Shown here: positions 35,385 through 42,118 of the stretch, in pieces
Numbering within the stretch: the first letter of the stretch is position 1
Layout of the letters: each line of letters opens with the position of its first letter
IMG/VR virus record: IMGVR_UViG_3300032304_000826
Location: 38,348 to 102,347 of that record
Length of the DNA stretch: 64,000 bases
Source: a virus
Reading direction: 5' to 3' (one strand)
Program-made: the position numbers and the translations under genes
The notes under the pieces: generated by a model
Databases searched by the model: none
What the model was told of the DNA's origin: nothing
The model's input: only the letters and a program-made list of their open reading frames with translations

Positions 35385-35591
35385 ATGGACTGTACCGTCT
35401 GTGGTAACCCCGTCCTACCTGGCAGATGGGATGCTGGTTATCACTATTGCTTTGATCCAAACTGTGCCCACGAATTGCGTGAGCGACAGAAGAAATACGC
35501 CCTGATTCTTATGCCCAAGCAGGGCTTTACCTATGTAGAGGTTGATAGTCCTCACCTGTTAGATGGCAAGTCATCAGGTAGGTCATCTTAG
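35385..35591 (+). CDS. Small zinc-finger-like protein, 68 aa
   Basis: MDCTVCGNPVLPGRWDAGYH followed by YCFDPNCAHELR gives a C-x2-C ... C-x4-C zinc site. The rest is short and basic to neutral. AGGAGG precedes the ATG by a few bases, within the preceding stop region. The likely role is nucleic-acid or protein binding; unknown. Confidence 0.6.
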   Translation: MDCTVCGNPVLPGRWDAGYHYCFDPNCAHELRERQKKYALILMPKQGFTYVEVDSPHLLDGKSSGRSS

Positions 35592-35598
35592 ATAGATA

Positions 35599-35795
35599 GT
35601 GGAAGGCACATCAAGCACGGACACCATCCAGTTGGTAAGTATTGTTAGAGGCATTTGATGTGGTCTCGTCTAACTTCCGCTTGGCGCAGTTATGTATGTA
35701 ATATTCACATCTGCATACATTGATTTACTCGTCCCCCTGAAAACGGCCGTATAAAGTCCCTCGCTTGGTGTGCCTCTCACCCTCTATCTGAGGGT
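35599..35795 (+). promoter_or_regulatory. Structured leader element, copy B
   Basis: GTGGAAGGCACATCAAGC (35599-35616) pairs with GCTTGGTGTGCCTCTCAC (35763-35780) and encloses 146 nt. The hairpin ACCCTC-TATCT-GAGGGT follows at 35779-35795, then CTAGGAGG and the ATG at 35815. Relative to copy A there are four double, pair-preserving changes. The 5' arm (CACATCAA, 35607-35614) can also pair with TTGATGTG at 35655-35662, so two exclusive folds exist. An inverted repeat ATGTATG / CATACAT (35692-35720) lies inside. Confidence 0.75.
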
Positions 35796-35814
35796 AATAA
35801 CTAGGAGGAAGAAG

Positions 35815-35976
35815 ATGGAAAAAGAATGTGCAGTAATCCATTGCACCAATACCAATCTCGTCTATAGCGGTACTGATGCATTCCAGTTAGGCGGTATCCC
35901 CACCGAAATGTATTGCCGTCCTTGTGCGATCGCTTACTATGTGATCAGCGAAACAATGAAGGCCATCAATGCCTGA
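35815..35976 (+). CDS. Small Cys-rich early protein, 53 aa
   Basis: The ATG at 35815 follows CTAGGAGGAAGAAG. The sequence MEKECAVIHCTNTNLVYSGT, with YCRPCAIAYYVIS later, gives C-x4-C ... C-x2-C, likely one zinc site. Its stop overlaps the start of the BldD-like gene, so the two are co-translated. Confidence 0.6.
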   Translation: MEKECAVIHCTNTNLVYSGTDAFQLGGIPTEMYCRPCAIAYYVISETMKAINA

Positions 35977-36274
35977 GCGTGCCAACACAAACACGCCCAC
36001 CTACGCCAACATCTGCGCTAGGTTGCGCTATGTACGCCAACTCAAGGGCTGGACGCTTGATGAGGCCGCACAAAAGTCTAATGGCAAGCACAAAGCCAAT
36101 GTAATCGGTTCCTATGAACGCGGACAGCGGTCAATCTCAGTCAAGAAACTCATTGAGCTGGCCCGCCTGTATGACGTACCTGTTACCGATTTCTTTGGCA
36201 TCCCCGATCAAAATGAAAAGTCACAGGCACTCATTGACCTGTTGATTGACCGCCTACACGCACAGAAGGGATAA
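35969..36274 (+). CDS. BldD-like helix-turn-helix regulator
   Basis: The 101 aa protein has an XRE-type HTH (RLRYVRQLKGWTLDEAAQKS) followed by NVIGSYERGQRSISVKKLIE and LARLYDVPVTDFFGIP. The GSYERG...V-K-L-ELA-Y-VPV run is characteristic of the N-terminal DNA-binding domain of actinobacterial BldD. It lacks the c-di-GMP-binding C-terminal domain. It probably controls phage or host promoters. A CAACACAAAC copy lies in its first codons. Confidence 0.85.
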   Translation: MPERANTNTPTYANICARLRYVRQLKGWTLDEAAQKSNGKHKANVIGSYERGQRSISVKKLIELARLYDVPVTDFFGIPDQNEKSQALIDLLIDRLHAQKG

Positions 36275-36276
36275 CA

Positions 36277-36525
36277 ATGGACAGACCAATACCGATTGGC
36301 AAAGATCAAGTCAATCATTACTACATCTCCACCGTATTTCTAGGTGAGGACTACAAGCCCCGCGCATACGAGACCATGGTCTTTGAGAATGACGAGGCTA
36401 TCTACGAAGCCCGCTATGAACTTGAATGGGAAGCAAAGATTGGACACATGCACGCTATACATCTAGCGCGTAATGACAAGTTCCTTCCCCGCGAGTCTGC
36501 GCCTCCAACAGCGCAACAACTTTAA
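36277..36525 (+). CDS. Hypothetical early protein, 82 aa
   Basis: The protein starts MDRPIPIGKDQVNHYYISTV. It is acidic, with YEARYELEWEAKIGHMHAIH and a Pro-rich end (LPRESAPPTAQQL). It begins 3 bp after the BldD-like gene, so it lies in the same operon. No family is recognised. Confidence 0.6.
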   Translation: MDRPIPIGKDQVNHYYISTVFLGEDYKPRAYETMVFENDEAIYEARYELEWEAKIGHMHAIHLARNDKFLPRESAPPTAQQL

Positions 36526-36534
36526 ATGGATGGA

Positions 36535-36773
36535 GGAAGGCAGAGATAGGGTCTGAGCATCTCTACCTGATTCTGCAAGCTGCGCTTCAGGTTCTCCGCC
36601 ACGTATGTATCAAATGGAGAGTGAGCCCCGTGGGCAAATGTTAGAGAGAATGTGCCTACTTGTGCGTGTGACTCCATGAGAAGATTTCTGCAGTGCATTG
36701 CAGCACGCTTCTTTGGTACGTGAAACTGATTCGTTACAGCCTATCTCTGTCTTCCCCTGCCCATTTGGACAGG
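36535..36773 (+). promoter_or_regulatory. Structured leader element, copy C (related layout)
   Basis: GGAAGGCAGAGATAGG (36535-36550) pairs with CCTATCTCTGTCTTCC (36740-36755) over 16 bp (one G-U) and encloses 189 nt of non-coding sequence. A small hairpin CCTG ... CAGG (36756-36773) follows, then AGGGAGG and the ATG at 36792. The 5' arm AGAGAT can also pair locally with ATCTCT (36559-36564). The layout equals copies A and B, but the sequence is more distant. Confidence 0.62.
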
Positions 36774-36791
36774 ACAACAAGGGAGGATAAA

Positions 36792-37019
36792 ATGAAAACA
36801 GAAACCTTAACGATTACCATCGCTAAGACTGTTCTCTATAAGCATGAGGATACTCATGTAAAGACAGACGGCAAGTACAGTTGGATCCGCTTCAACAATA
36901 CATCTAGTTGCCCGTTCTGTATCGCAAAGGCAATCCCAATGATTGAGGATAAGCAAGACACCCTCTCATTGGCCCACTACATCAGTGCTAATGCAAAAGC
37001 ATTAGTCGCTGCTAACTAA
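36792..37019 (+). CDS. Hypothetical early protein, 75 aa
   Basis: The start at 36792 has AGGGAGGATAAA in front. It encodes MKTETLTITIAKTVLYKHED, then NTSSCPFCIAKAIPMI with a C-x2-C motif, and an Ala-rich helix at the end. The C-P-F-C motif recalls thioredoxin-like or zinc sites but the context is too short to assign. Confidence 0.6.
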   Translation: MKTETLTITIAKTVLYKHEDTHVKTDGKYSWIRFNNTSSCPFCIAKAIPMIEDKQDTLSLAHYISANAKALVAAN

Positions 37020-37030
37020 GGAGGCAAATC

Positions 37031-37291
37031 ATGGAAGGTGAGATCATCTTCTACAACGGGTTCAACCTATTGGTTGACCTTATCATCGCGGGTGCTGTGT
37101 TCTACTTCACCCGTCGCTTTATGTACCGAGCAGGTTGGCACGATGGATACAGCGATGGCTTGTCTGATGTTCAAGACGGCCTTGTATACCTGGAAGAACG
37201 AGATGGTGTGCTTGAATGGATACCAAACATCGCTCCAACACAAACAACCACCGACCGCCCCGCTTTATTCGTAGTGCCTGAGGCTAACTAA
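37031..37291 (+). CDS. Small membrane protein, 86 aa
   Basis: One hydrophobic segment near the N-terminus (FNLLVDLIIAGAVFYFTRRF, residues about 11-30) is followed by a cytosolic acidic tail (DGYSDGLSDVQDGLVYLEER). AAGGAGG precedes the start. It could be an early membrane-located factor such as a superinfection-exclusion protein (inference). A CAACACAAAC copy encodes its APTQT segment. Confidence 0.62.
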   Translation: MEGEIIFYNGFNLLVDLIIAGAVFYFTRRFMYRAGWHDGYSDGLSDVQDGLVYLEERDGVLEWIPNIAPTQTTTDRPALFVVPEAN

Positions 37292-37533
37292 TGATTAGCA
37301 AGAATGGCATACCCGATGATGAGCTGTATGTCATCAAAGTGTACGAAGACGGTACCAACGGCAAGGCAGGCTATTTCGAGTATAACAATGCTCTAGATGC
37401 AGTCAATGCGTTCAATAAGTTCGTTGATCTTGGCGATGCCAAAGAGACACGGGCTGTGTATTTAATCGAGCCCAATGAAAAGATTCACACACGTATGTTC
37501 ATGCGTGGTGAGAAGGGAGTACTGACATCATGA
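37291..37533 (+). CDS. Hypothetical early protein, 80 aa
   Basis: The start overlaps the previous stop (TAATG). MISKNGIPDDELYVIKVYED begins a small alpha/beta sequence with FEYNNALDAVNAFNKFVDLG and a C-terminal FMRGEKGVLTS. Function unknown. Confidence 0.6.
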   Translation: MISKNGIPDDELYVIKVYEDGTNGKAGYFEYNNALDAVNAFNKFVDLGDAKETRAVYLIEPNEKIHTRMFMRGEKGVLTS

Positions 37534-37751
37534 AACGAAAAACAGTCCTAGTTAGTATCTATTATCGTGGAGAAGAGCCTGAGATTGAGGGTCTTGACAC
37601 ATTCTATCTATCTAACGCAATTGAAAGGGCAGTTAAATTAAACAACAAGACAAGTGATGTCTTTGATGTAGCCATAGATGAGACAAAGCCGTGGCTATTC
37701 TCAAATAGTCGTTGGTATACCAAGTACGTATTTAAATTAGCACGCTTATGA
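37530..37751 (+). CDS. Hypothetical early protein, 73 aa
   Basis: The ATGA overlap with the previous gene supports the start. MKRKTVLVSIYYRGEEPEIE is a basic N-terminus with a beta strand; the middle has DTFYLSNAIERAVKLNNKTS and the C-terminal half ends KYVFKLARL. Similar in size to its neighbours; unknown. Confidence 0.58.
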   Translation: MKRKTVLVSIYYRGEEPEIEGLDTFYLSNAIERAVKLNNKTSDVFDVAIDETKPWLFSNSRWYTKYVFKLARL

Positions 37752-38002
37752 CTATGCAACGCATCGGTCGTTATGAATTTAACGACAAAGGCACAGCAGT
37801 GTGGGTAGAGACAGATATAGATGTACCAGAGGGGCAAATCATTGTATTTGATGAGTTTCCAACAGGTGCTTGGGCTGACCCTAAGTTCTTATCTAACATA
37901 CTAGACATAATGAATAAGGCGTGCAATGAAAACAAAGACGATATCGAAGACATCCTTATGGATATAGAACTAGAAAAACTTATCTACGATACCAAGAACT
38001 AG
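37748..38002 (+). CDS. Hypothetical acidic early protein, 84 aa
   Basis: Overlaps the previous stop by 4 bp. MTMQRIGRYEFNDKGTAVWV is followed by VPEGQIIVFDEFPTGAWADP and an acidic helical C-terminus (NENKDDIEDILMDIELEKLI). It ends 5 bp before the tRNA, so the mRNA probably reads through the tRNA. Confidence 0.6.
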   Translation: MTMQRIGRYEFNDKGTAVWVETDIDVPEGQIIVFDEFPTGAWADPKFLSNILDIMNKACNENKDDIEDILMDIELEKLIYDTKN

Positions 38003-38007
38003 GTAAG

Positions 38008-38081
38008 GCGCTGTTAGCTCAGTTGGTTAGAGCCCCGAACTCATAATTCGGTCGTCGTAGGTTCAAGTCCTACACAGCGCA
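38008..38081 (+). tRNA. tRNA with CAT anticodon (Met, or Ile if lysidine-modified)
   Basis: The acceptor stem GCGCTGT / ACAGCGC has a discriminator A and no encoded CCA. The D-arm starts GCTC ... GAGC. The anticodon stem CCGAA / TTCGG has loop CTCATAA, with anticodon CAT at 38042-38044. The T-arm is GTAGG-TTCAAGT-CCTAC. All four arms pair without mismatch. It is the only canonical tRNA in the window. Confidence 0.95.
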
Positions 38082-38234
38082 CGGCACACTTCAAGAGGAG
38101 GGAGTGTCTTTGGTCTGACAAGACCTAAGGTAAAACATGGCCCGTGAGCATCGGGGTATACCTGCTACCTGTCCTGAGCATGACAAGGCTAAACGGCTCA
38201 ACACAAACAAACCCGACACACAGAAAGGCAAACC
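38082..38234 (+). promoter_or_regulatory. Leader between tRNA and the 165-aa gene
   Basis: The non-coding stretch of 153 bases has small hairpins (ACACTTC / GGAGTGT around 38085-38107 and GGTCT / AGACC near 38112-38126) and a CAACACAAAC copy at 38199-38208. AAAGGCA lies before the ATG at 38235. No clear promoter is seen. Confidence 0.45.
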
Positions 38235-38732
38235 ATGGGAGCAAAAACAAACTCTCTCAAAATCAGGCGACTTGACCTCCTTGAAGCACTTGAGGAACGC
38301 TATGCCGCGTTGACAAAACAAAAAGATGAGTATGAAAAGTTAGACAAAGAGTATAACCTCGCATCTACTAAATACGACAAAGATGTGAAAGCATACGAAA
38401 AGCGAATGGATGACTTCTTACGTGGCTGCACAGTTGGCGGAGAAGTTCATTGGTCTTCAAGCAGTCGTAGATGGGGTAGTGACGAACAGTATTACAGAGT
38501 AGTTTCTGAGGTGCATGTTCCCCACAAAGCTGTGGTTAAAGCTATTGGACCTGAACCTGAACGTCCAACAAGCACACCTACTCCTTACTTTCTACGATCA
38601 CGCATGGGTAGAGGCTATGCAGTAGAGCCTTCAGTCTATGAGTCTGTTTACCAAGCAATCCAGTTGCTACATATGTCAGATGATGAGACCGTCTCAGCAT
38701 CTATGTATCAATTAGCATTGGAAGTATTGTAA
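38235..38732 (+). CDS. Coiled-coil early protein, 165 aa
   Basis: The N-terminal half is a coiled coil (LLEALEERYAALTKQKDEYE, KLDKEYNLASTKYDKDVKAY). The C-terminal half is beta-rich with GCTVGGEVHWSSSSRRWGSD and RSRMGRGYAVEPSVYESVYQ. It overlaps the next gene by 1 base. No family is recognised; a scaffold or DNA/protein-binding role is possible. Confidence 0.62.
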   Translation: MGAKTNSLKIRRLDLLEALEERYAALTKQKDEYEKLDKEYNLASTKYDKDVKAYEKRMDDFLRGCTVGGEVHWSSSSRRWGSDEQYYRVVSEVHVPHKAVVKAIGPEPERPTSTPTPYFLRSRMGRGYAVEPSVYESVYQAIQLLHMSDDETVSASMYQLALEVL

Positions 38733-39274
38733 TGGAAATAGACTTAGATGGTGTTCGTTGCTATTCTAGCCTCAGCTTAACCTTAACGTTTAAGAAGTGG
38801 GTAATAGTAGGCAAGCATAAGAATGAAGACAGACCATTCCGTGTAGATAGACTAGATGTTCATTGGGATCCCTCTGTAGATCTAGCATACATCCCACCAC
38901 ACATTGGCATTCAAGGCGTGTGGGCTCAAAAAGGTGGTTACAAATGGGGGACACGAGGTAGTAGTTTCCCAGGTTGGCACGGTGGTGGTGGCCAAGAGTC
39001 AATGTCATTTGAGACATTGCCTTCAAGCATTAAGGTGTTCATTTACAACACAGTTATAAATGAAACATTAACATTTGCTGGTGCTTTAGCCCAACAACTA
39101 TCATTACTAACTACAAACAAAGAGTTTATAGTTAACCCAGACCACGTAACAGCTGCAGTAAATGGTGGCGGAGCATTCCTCCCATCTATAAAGCCATCAT
39201 CATTGTATGCACCGTCTAAATGGGAGAATATGGATGTATCTAGATGGTCAGTAGCACGAAAAGAAATAAAATAA
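38732..39274 (+). CDS. Hypothetical early protein, 180 aa
   Basis: The TAATG overlap supports coupled translation with the coiled-coil gene. The sequence is beta-rich with VDRLDVHWDPSVDLAYIPPH, GTRGSSFPGWHGGGGQESMS and a hydrophobic middle (FIYNTVINETLTFAGALAQQ). No signal peptide. Function unknown. Confidence 0.6.
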   Translation: MEIDLDGVRCYSSLSLTLTFKKWVIVGKHKNEDRPFRVDRLDVHWDPSVDLAYIPPHIGIQGVWAQKGGYKWGTRGSSFPGWHGGGGQESMSFETLPSSIKVFIYNTVINETLTFAGALAQQLSLLTTNKEFIVNPDHVTAAVNGGGAFLPSIKPSSLYAPSKWENMDVSRWSVARKEIK

Positions 39275-39309
39275 TTCCCCCTCCGTTGAATACGACGGGG
39301 ATACCCAAA

Positions 39310-39404
39310 GTTCATATGTGATTGGCCGGTGGGGCCTTGTTATATAGGTCCGGTAACGGAGCATGCTATACGAGTGTGCCTTGAGAAACGTAGCGCATAT
39401 GAAC
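39310..39404 (+). ncRNA. 11-bp closed RNA domain next to the tRNA-like element
   Basis: GTTCATATGTG (39310-39320) pairs with CGCATATGAAC (39394-39404), enclosing 73 nt with internal GGCC-type stems. It ends 2 bases before the tRNA-like element, so the two helices could stack. No coding frame of note is present on the plus strand in this 430-base gap (39275-39704). Confidence 0.55.
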
Positions 39405-39406
39405 CT

Positions 39407-39505
39407 GCCTGTGGAAGGACCAAGAAGTACACGATAGGTATACCGTTCGACGAACCATGCAACTTATCCTCGTAATTCTGGAGGGTGCAAATCCCTTCAC
39501 AGGCG
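39407..39505 (+). ncRNA. tRNA-like RNA, non-canonical
   Basis: A perfect 7-bp acceptor-type stem GCCTGTG / CACAGGC and an adjoining T-arm GAGGG-TGCAAAT-CCCTT have exactly tRNA geometry (5-bp stem, 7-nt loop, no gap), with a following G. The 67 interior nucleotides do not give a normal D-arm or a 5-bp/7-nt anticodon arm. They can fold as one extended stem, GATAGG / CTTATC, capped by GTTC-GAC-GAAC. It is either a degenerate tRNA or a tRNA mimic. Confidence 0.5.
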
Positions 39506-39704
39506 CGTTGGGGCAGAGACATAATGATTGGCCAATGTGCGTGGGTATCCTATGTGGACACTATTCCCACTCAGTAACTAATCAAAACACATGAGACTAA
39601 ATGCAATTAAAGCGACACCTCGGGGCAACCCACGTGCGTGCAGGATACCGTTAAACGTGGTATCTCTGTCCCAACACAAACATTCACACAACATAGGAGG
39701 TTAT

Positions 39705-39998
39705 ATGCCAGTACCAGCAGCGTTACCTAAACCAATCATGGATAACTGGAAATGGCAAGAGGAAGGCCTGTGTCGCTTTGAAAGCCCCGACCTTTTCTTT
39801 TACGATGACAATGAACGCGGTGAAACAAGATCCGCGAGAGATGCATTAGCCGTATCAATTTGTAATAGATGTCCAGTAGTAAATACCTGTCTTGAACACG
39901 CTATCACAGTGCCAGAACGACACGGCATCTGGGGCGGTAAGACACAGAACGAACTAGAGATATTGATTCGTAAACGGAAACGTTCAGCGAATCGATAG
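39705..39998 (+). CDS. whiB: WhiB-family iron-sulfur regulator
   Basis: The 97 aa protein starts at the ATG at 39705 after ATAGGAGG (the longer frame upstream is rejected). It has the four WhiB cysteines: EEGLCRFESPDLFF, then CNRCPVVNTC with C-x2-C-x5-C, and the GIWGGKT turn, followed by a basic C-terminal tail (LIRKRKRSANR). WhiB proteins are confined to Actinobacteria and their phages, bind a 4Fe-4S cluster and act with the main sigma factor. It probably alters host or phage transcription. Confidence 0.95.
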   Translation: MPVPAALPKPIMDNWKWQEEGLCRFESPDLFFYDDNERGETRSARDALAVSICNRCPVVNTCLEHAITVPERHGIWGGKTQNELEILIRKRKRSANR

Positions 39999-40400
39999 TA
40001 AACACGGGAGTGGGAGTTACTAGGTAACGAAAAGTCCCCTCGTTTGCTTGAGGCACGGCAGAATGCAGTAGGTTTATTATTTGACCTCTATATTGCTGTA
40101 ACTTAATAGAAAAAGTACTATCACTGTGCGTTATGTGATCTTCTTGTTCAGAGTTATATAAGTGAAACGAAAGTGCACGCTAGCGTAAGCCAAAAAACGT
40201 TTTAAGTATATATACACCTGTCCGAAGATGGACGACAATACCATATTGGAAATTTTGAGGGTCCTAGATGTATATCGATGTGCATCGACGCGTATATGTT
40301 CTATTCAATAAATAACTGTGTTCTGTTCTCAAACCCTCAGGCCATAGCATGTCAGACTAACGGTGCTATGGCTTGAGGGCTCATAACTATAGGAGGAACA
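39999..40400 (+). promoter_or_regulatory. AT-rich regulatory region with dyads and a 16-bp hairpin
   Basis: The gene-free 400 bases are AT-rich in the middle. TCGATG / CATCGA (40275-40288) is an operator-like dyad. CCCTCAGGCCATAGCA (40334-40349) pairs with TGCTATGGCTTGAGGG (40364-40379) over 16 bp with one G-U, immediately before AGGAGG and the ATG at 40401. No T-run follows, so it is a leader hairpin rather than a terminator. A promoter is likely here, but no hexamer pair is convincing. Confidence 0.6.
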
Positions 40401-40592
40401 ATGTCAGACCCATTTGAAGAAGCCGAAAAAATCAAGTACATTGAAGAACAATGTGATGCAGCAAAACTAGTAATAGAAGCAGCAACGGAAGATGATGTGT
40501 TATACGAACTTATATCTGAGTGGACTAAAAACAAAATAGCTTCTTACGAGATGACAATCATAGCCCGTAATAAGTATCTAGACGAAGACTAA
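40401..40592 (+). CDS. Small acidic early protein, 63 aa
   Basis: AGGAGG precedes the ATG. The protein is all-helical and acidic (DPFEEAEKIKYIEEQCDAAK, LVIEAATEDDVLYELISEWT). It ends just before a tRNA-like remnant. It may be a small anti-host or regulatory factor; no family is recognised. Confidence 0.6.
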   Translation: MSDPFEEAEKIKYIEEQCDAAKLVIEAATEDDVLYELISEWTKNKIASYEMTIIARNKYLDED

Positions 40593-40600
40593 CCTCCCCG

Positions 40601-40641
40601 GCGTGAGTGGCACACTTTGAGGTTCGAGTCCTCTACACGCA
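40601..40641 (+). pseudogene. tRNA remnant or minimal tRNA-like RNA
   Basis: A 5' GCGTG can pair with CACGC near the 3' end (40636-40640). Between them is a T-arm-like GAGG-TTCGAGT-CCTC with the conserved TTCGA loop, followed by TACACGCA. The D- and anticodon arms are missing; only about 15 nt lie in their place. It is likely the relic of a tRNA gene reduced by deletion. Confidence 0.55.
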
Positions 40642-40699
40642 CGGCGGGCGACTACATTGGGTAGTTGCCTTAGCTGCAAAGAAAGTGGAAGGACAGATT

Positions 40700-42109
40700 A
40701 TGAAAATAGCTGTTTTCGTAGAAACGTATACGCCGACTATGGGAGCTGATCATCGTCAAGTAATGATGATTCCTCATAACGACACAGTCCGTGTCTTTTC
40801 TCGTTTGAGCGATGGCAATAAAGGTTATGGCAATCGCTGGGATGAATCAGACATAGAAACTGTAGTGAACGCTATGGACTCAAGTGAAACCATCACTTGT
40901 ATTCCATCAGGTGTTCGACTCACTGCTAAAGATATTGAGGCGCTTGACCTTAAAGGTTATGCACCAGTCCTCATGACTAAAGCGGTCAACGCACACCTTA
41001 AGTCACTACCGTTTGATGAAGAGACAGACGCTGCAGAGCGTATCTGTGCTCTTTATCAAGACGTATCTGTTCAGAGTTCTAGCCTTGAAGATCTAATCAT
41101 TGATCTTCGTAGCCAGGCTCCGGCATCACCGTTCCTTCCGCAGTCTGCTTCAACACAAACATCCACGGCCAATAACCTTGATGAACTACCTCGTGTAGCA
41201 CTCGCAAGTATCCCCCCAATGGATCGCGCTAAAGCCTATATCAGTCGTGACATCGTAGGTATTCAAGACCTCGAAGTTTACGACAAGGCTCGCGCTAACA
41301 AGTTTGATGTGCTTATCTACGGGCCAACCGGTCCAGGTAAGACATCATCCGTAGTTGCATGGGCTGCATCACGGAAGCTACGTATGGCAACTGTATCTGG
41401 TAACGCTGCACTCGAACCAAGCCAACTCATCGGTAAGTATATTCCCGATGGCAAAGGTGGCTTTGTATGGATTGACGGCCCAGTAACAGACGTTGTACGT
41501 AATGGCGGTGTTCTATGTCTTGATGAGGTTAACTTCATCAGTCCTAAGATCTATACCGTCTTGTATTCGTTGCTTGATGACCGCCGTTGTTTAATTCTTC
41601 TCGACCATATGGGCGAGACTGTAGAGGCTCATCCAGACCTCACAATCTTTGCGACTATGAATCCAAACTACATTGGCACTACGCCTTTGAACTTTGCATT
41701 CCGCAATCGCTATGTCGTACAAATCCCTTGGGACTATGACGATAAGGTCGAAGACAAGCTTGTGAAGTCACAGGCACTCAAGATTCTAAAGAATCAATTG
41801 CGTGCTGAGGCTAACAAGGGTGAGTTCGAGACACCAATCTCAACTAACATGCTGATGGAGTTCGAAAAGCTCGTCAAGGTGTTCAGCTTTGAGTTTGCAG
41901 TTGAGAACTTCATTGCCCACTTCGAACTAGAAGAACAAGACAAGGTGCGCCTTGTATTCACTACACATGAATACAATCTGAAGTCTGATTTTGAACTAGT
42001 TGAAATACTAGATCAAGATAAGGGTGAAGATAGTGCTGGCCTCGGAGAAGGCATTATTGCCGAGGTTGAGAACTGGTTGACATCAAACAACACTCCAACT
42101 AATCCATAA
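40700..42109 (+). CDS. MoxR/CobS-type AAA+ ATPase
   Basis: The protein has 469 aa from the ATG at 40700, which has GGAAGGA before it; the upstream frame runs through the tRNA remnant and is rejected. The first 190 residues are phage-specific. The AAA+ domain has Walker A GPTGPGKT (208-215), SGNAALEPSQLIGKYIPDGK, Walker B GVLCLDEVNF (about 267-276), and the sensor region TIFATMNPNYIGTTPLNFAF with RNR. CobS/NorQ/MoxR ATPases work with a VWA partner to insert metals or remodel proteins; that partner is the next gene. Confidence 0.88.
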   Translation: MKIAVFVETYTPTMGADHRQVMMIPHNDTVRVFSRLSDGNKGYGNRWDESDIETVVNAMDSSETITCIPSGVRLTAKDIEALDLKGYAPVLMTKAVNAHLKSLPFDEETDAAERICALYQDVSVQSSSLEDLIIDLRSQAPASPFLPQSASTQTSTANNLDELPRVALASIPPMDRAKAYISRDIVGIQDLEVYDKARANKFDVLIYGPTGPGKTSSVVAWAASRKLRMATVSGNAALEPSQLIGKYIPDGKGGFVWIDGPVTDVVRNGGVLCLDEVNFISPKIYTVLYSLLDDRRCLILLDHMGETVEAHPDLTIFATMNPNYIGTTPLNFAFRNRYVVQIPWDYDDKVEDKLVKSQALKILKNQLRAEANKGEFETPISTNMLMEFEKLVKVFSFEFAVENFIAHFELEEQDKVRLVFTTHEYNLKSDFELVEILDQDKGEDSAGLGEGIIAEVENWLTSNNTPTNP

Positions 42110-42118
42110 GGAGTAATC

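Noticed and set aside
39591-39704. A 38-residue N-terminal extension of the WhiB protein
   Set aside because: The extension is non-homologous, contains a leader hairpin and the 10-mer motif, and the ATG at 39705 has a strong AGGAGG.
40607-40699. An upstream start for the MoxR/CobS-like ATPase giving 500 residues
   Set aside because: This frame runs through the tRNA remnant and has no ribosome binding site, while the ATG at 40700 has GGAAGGA.
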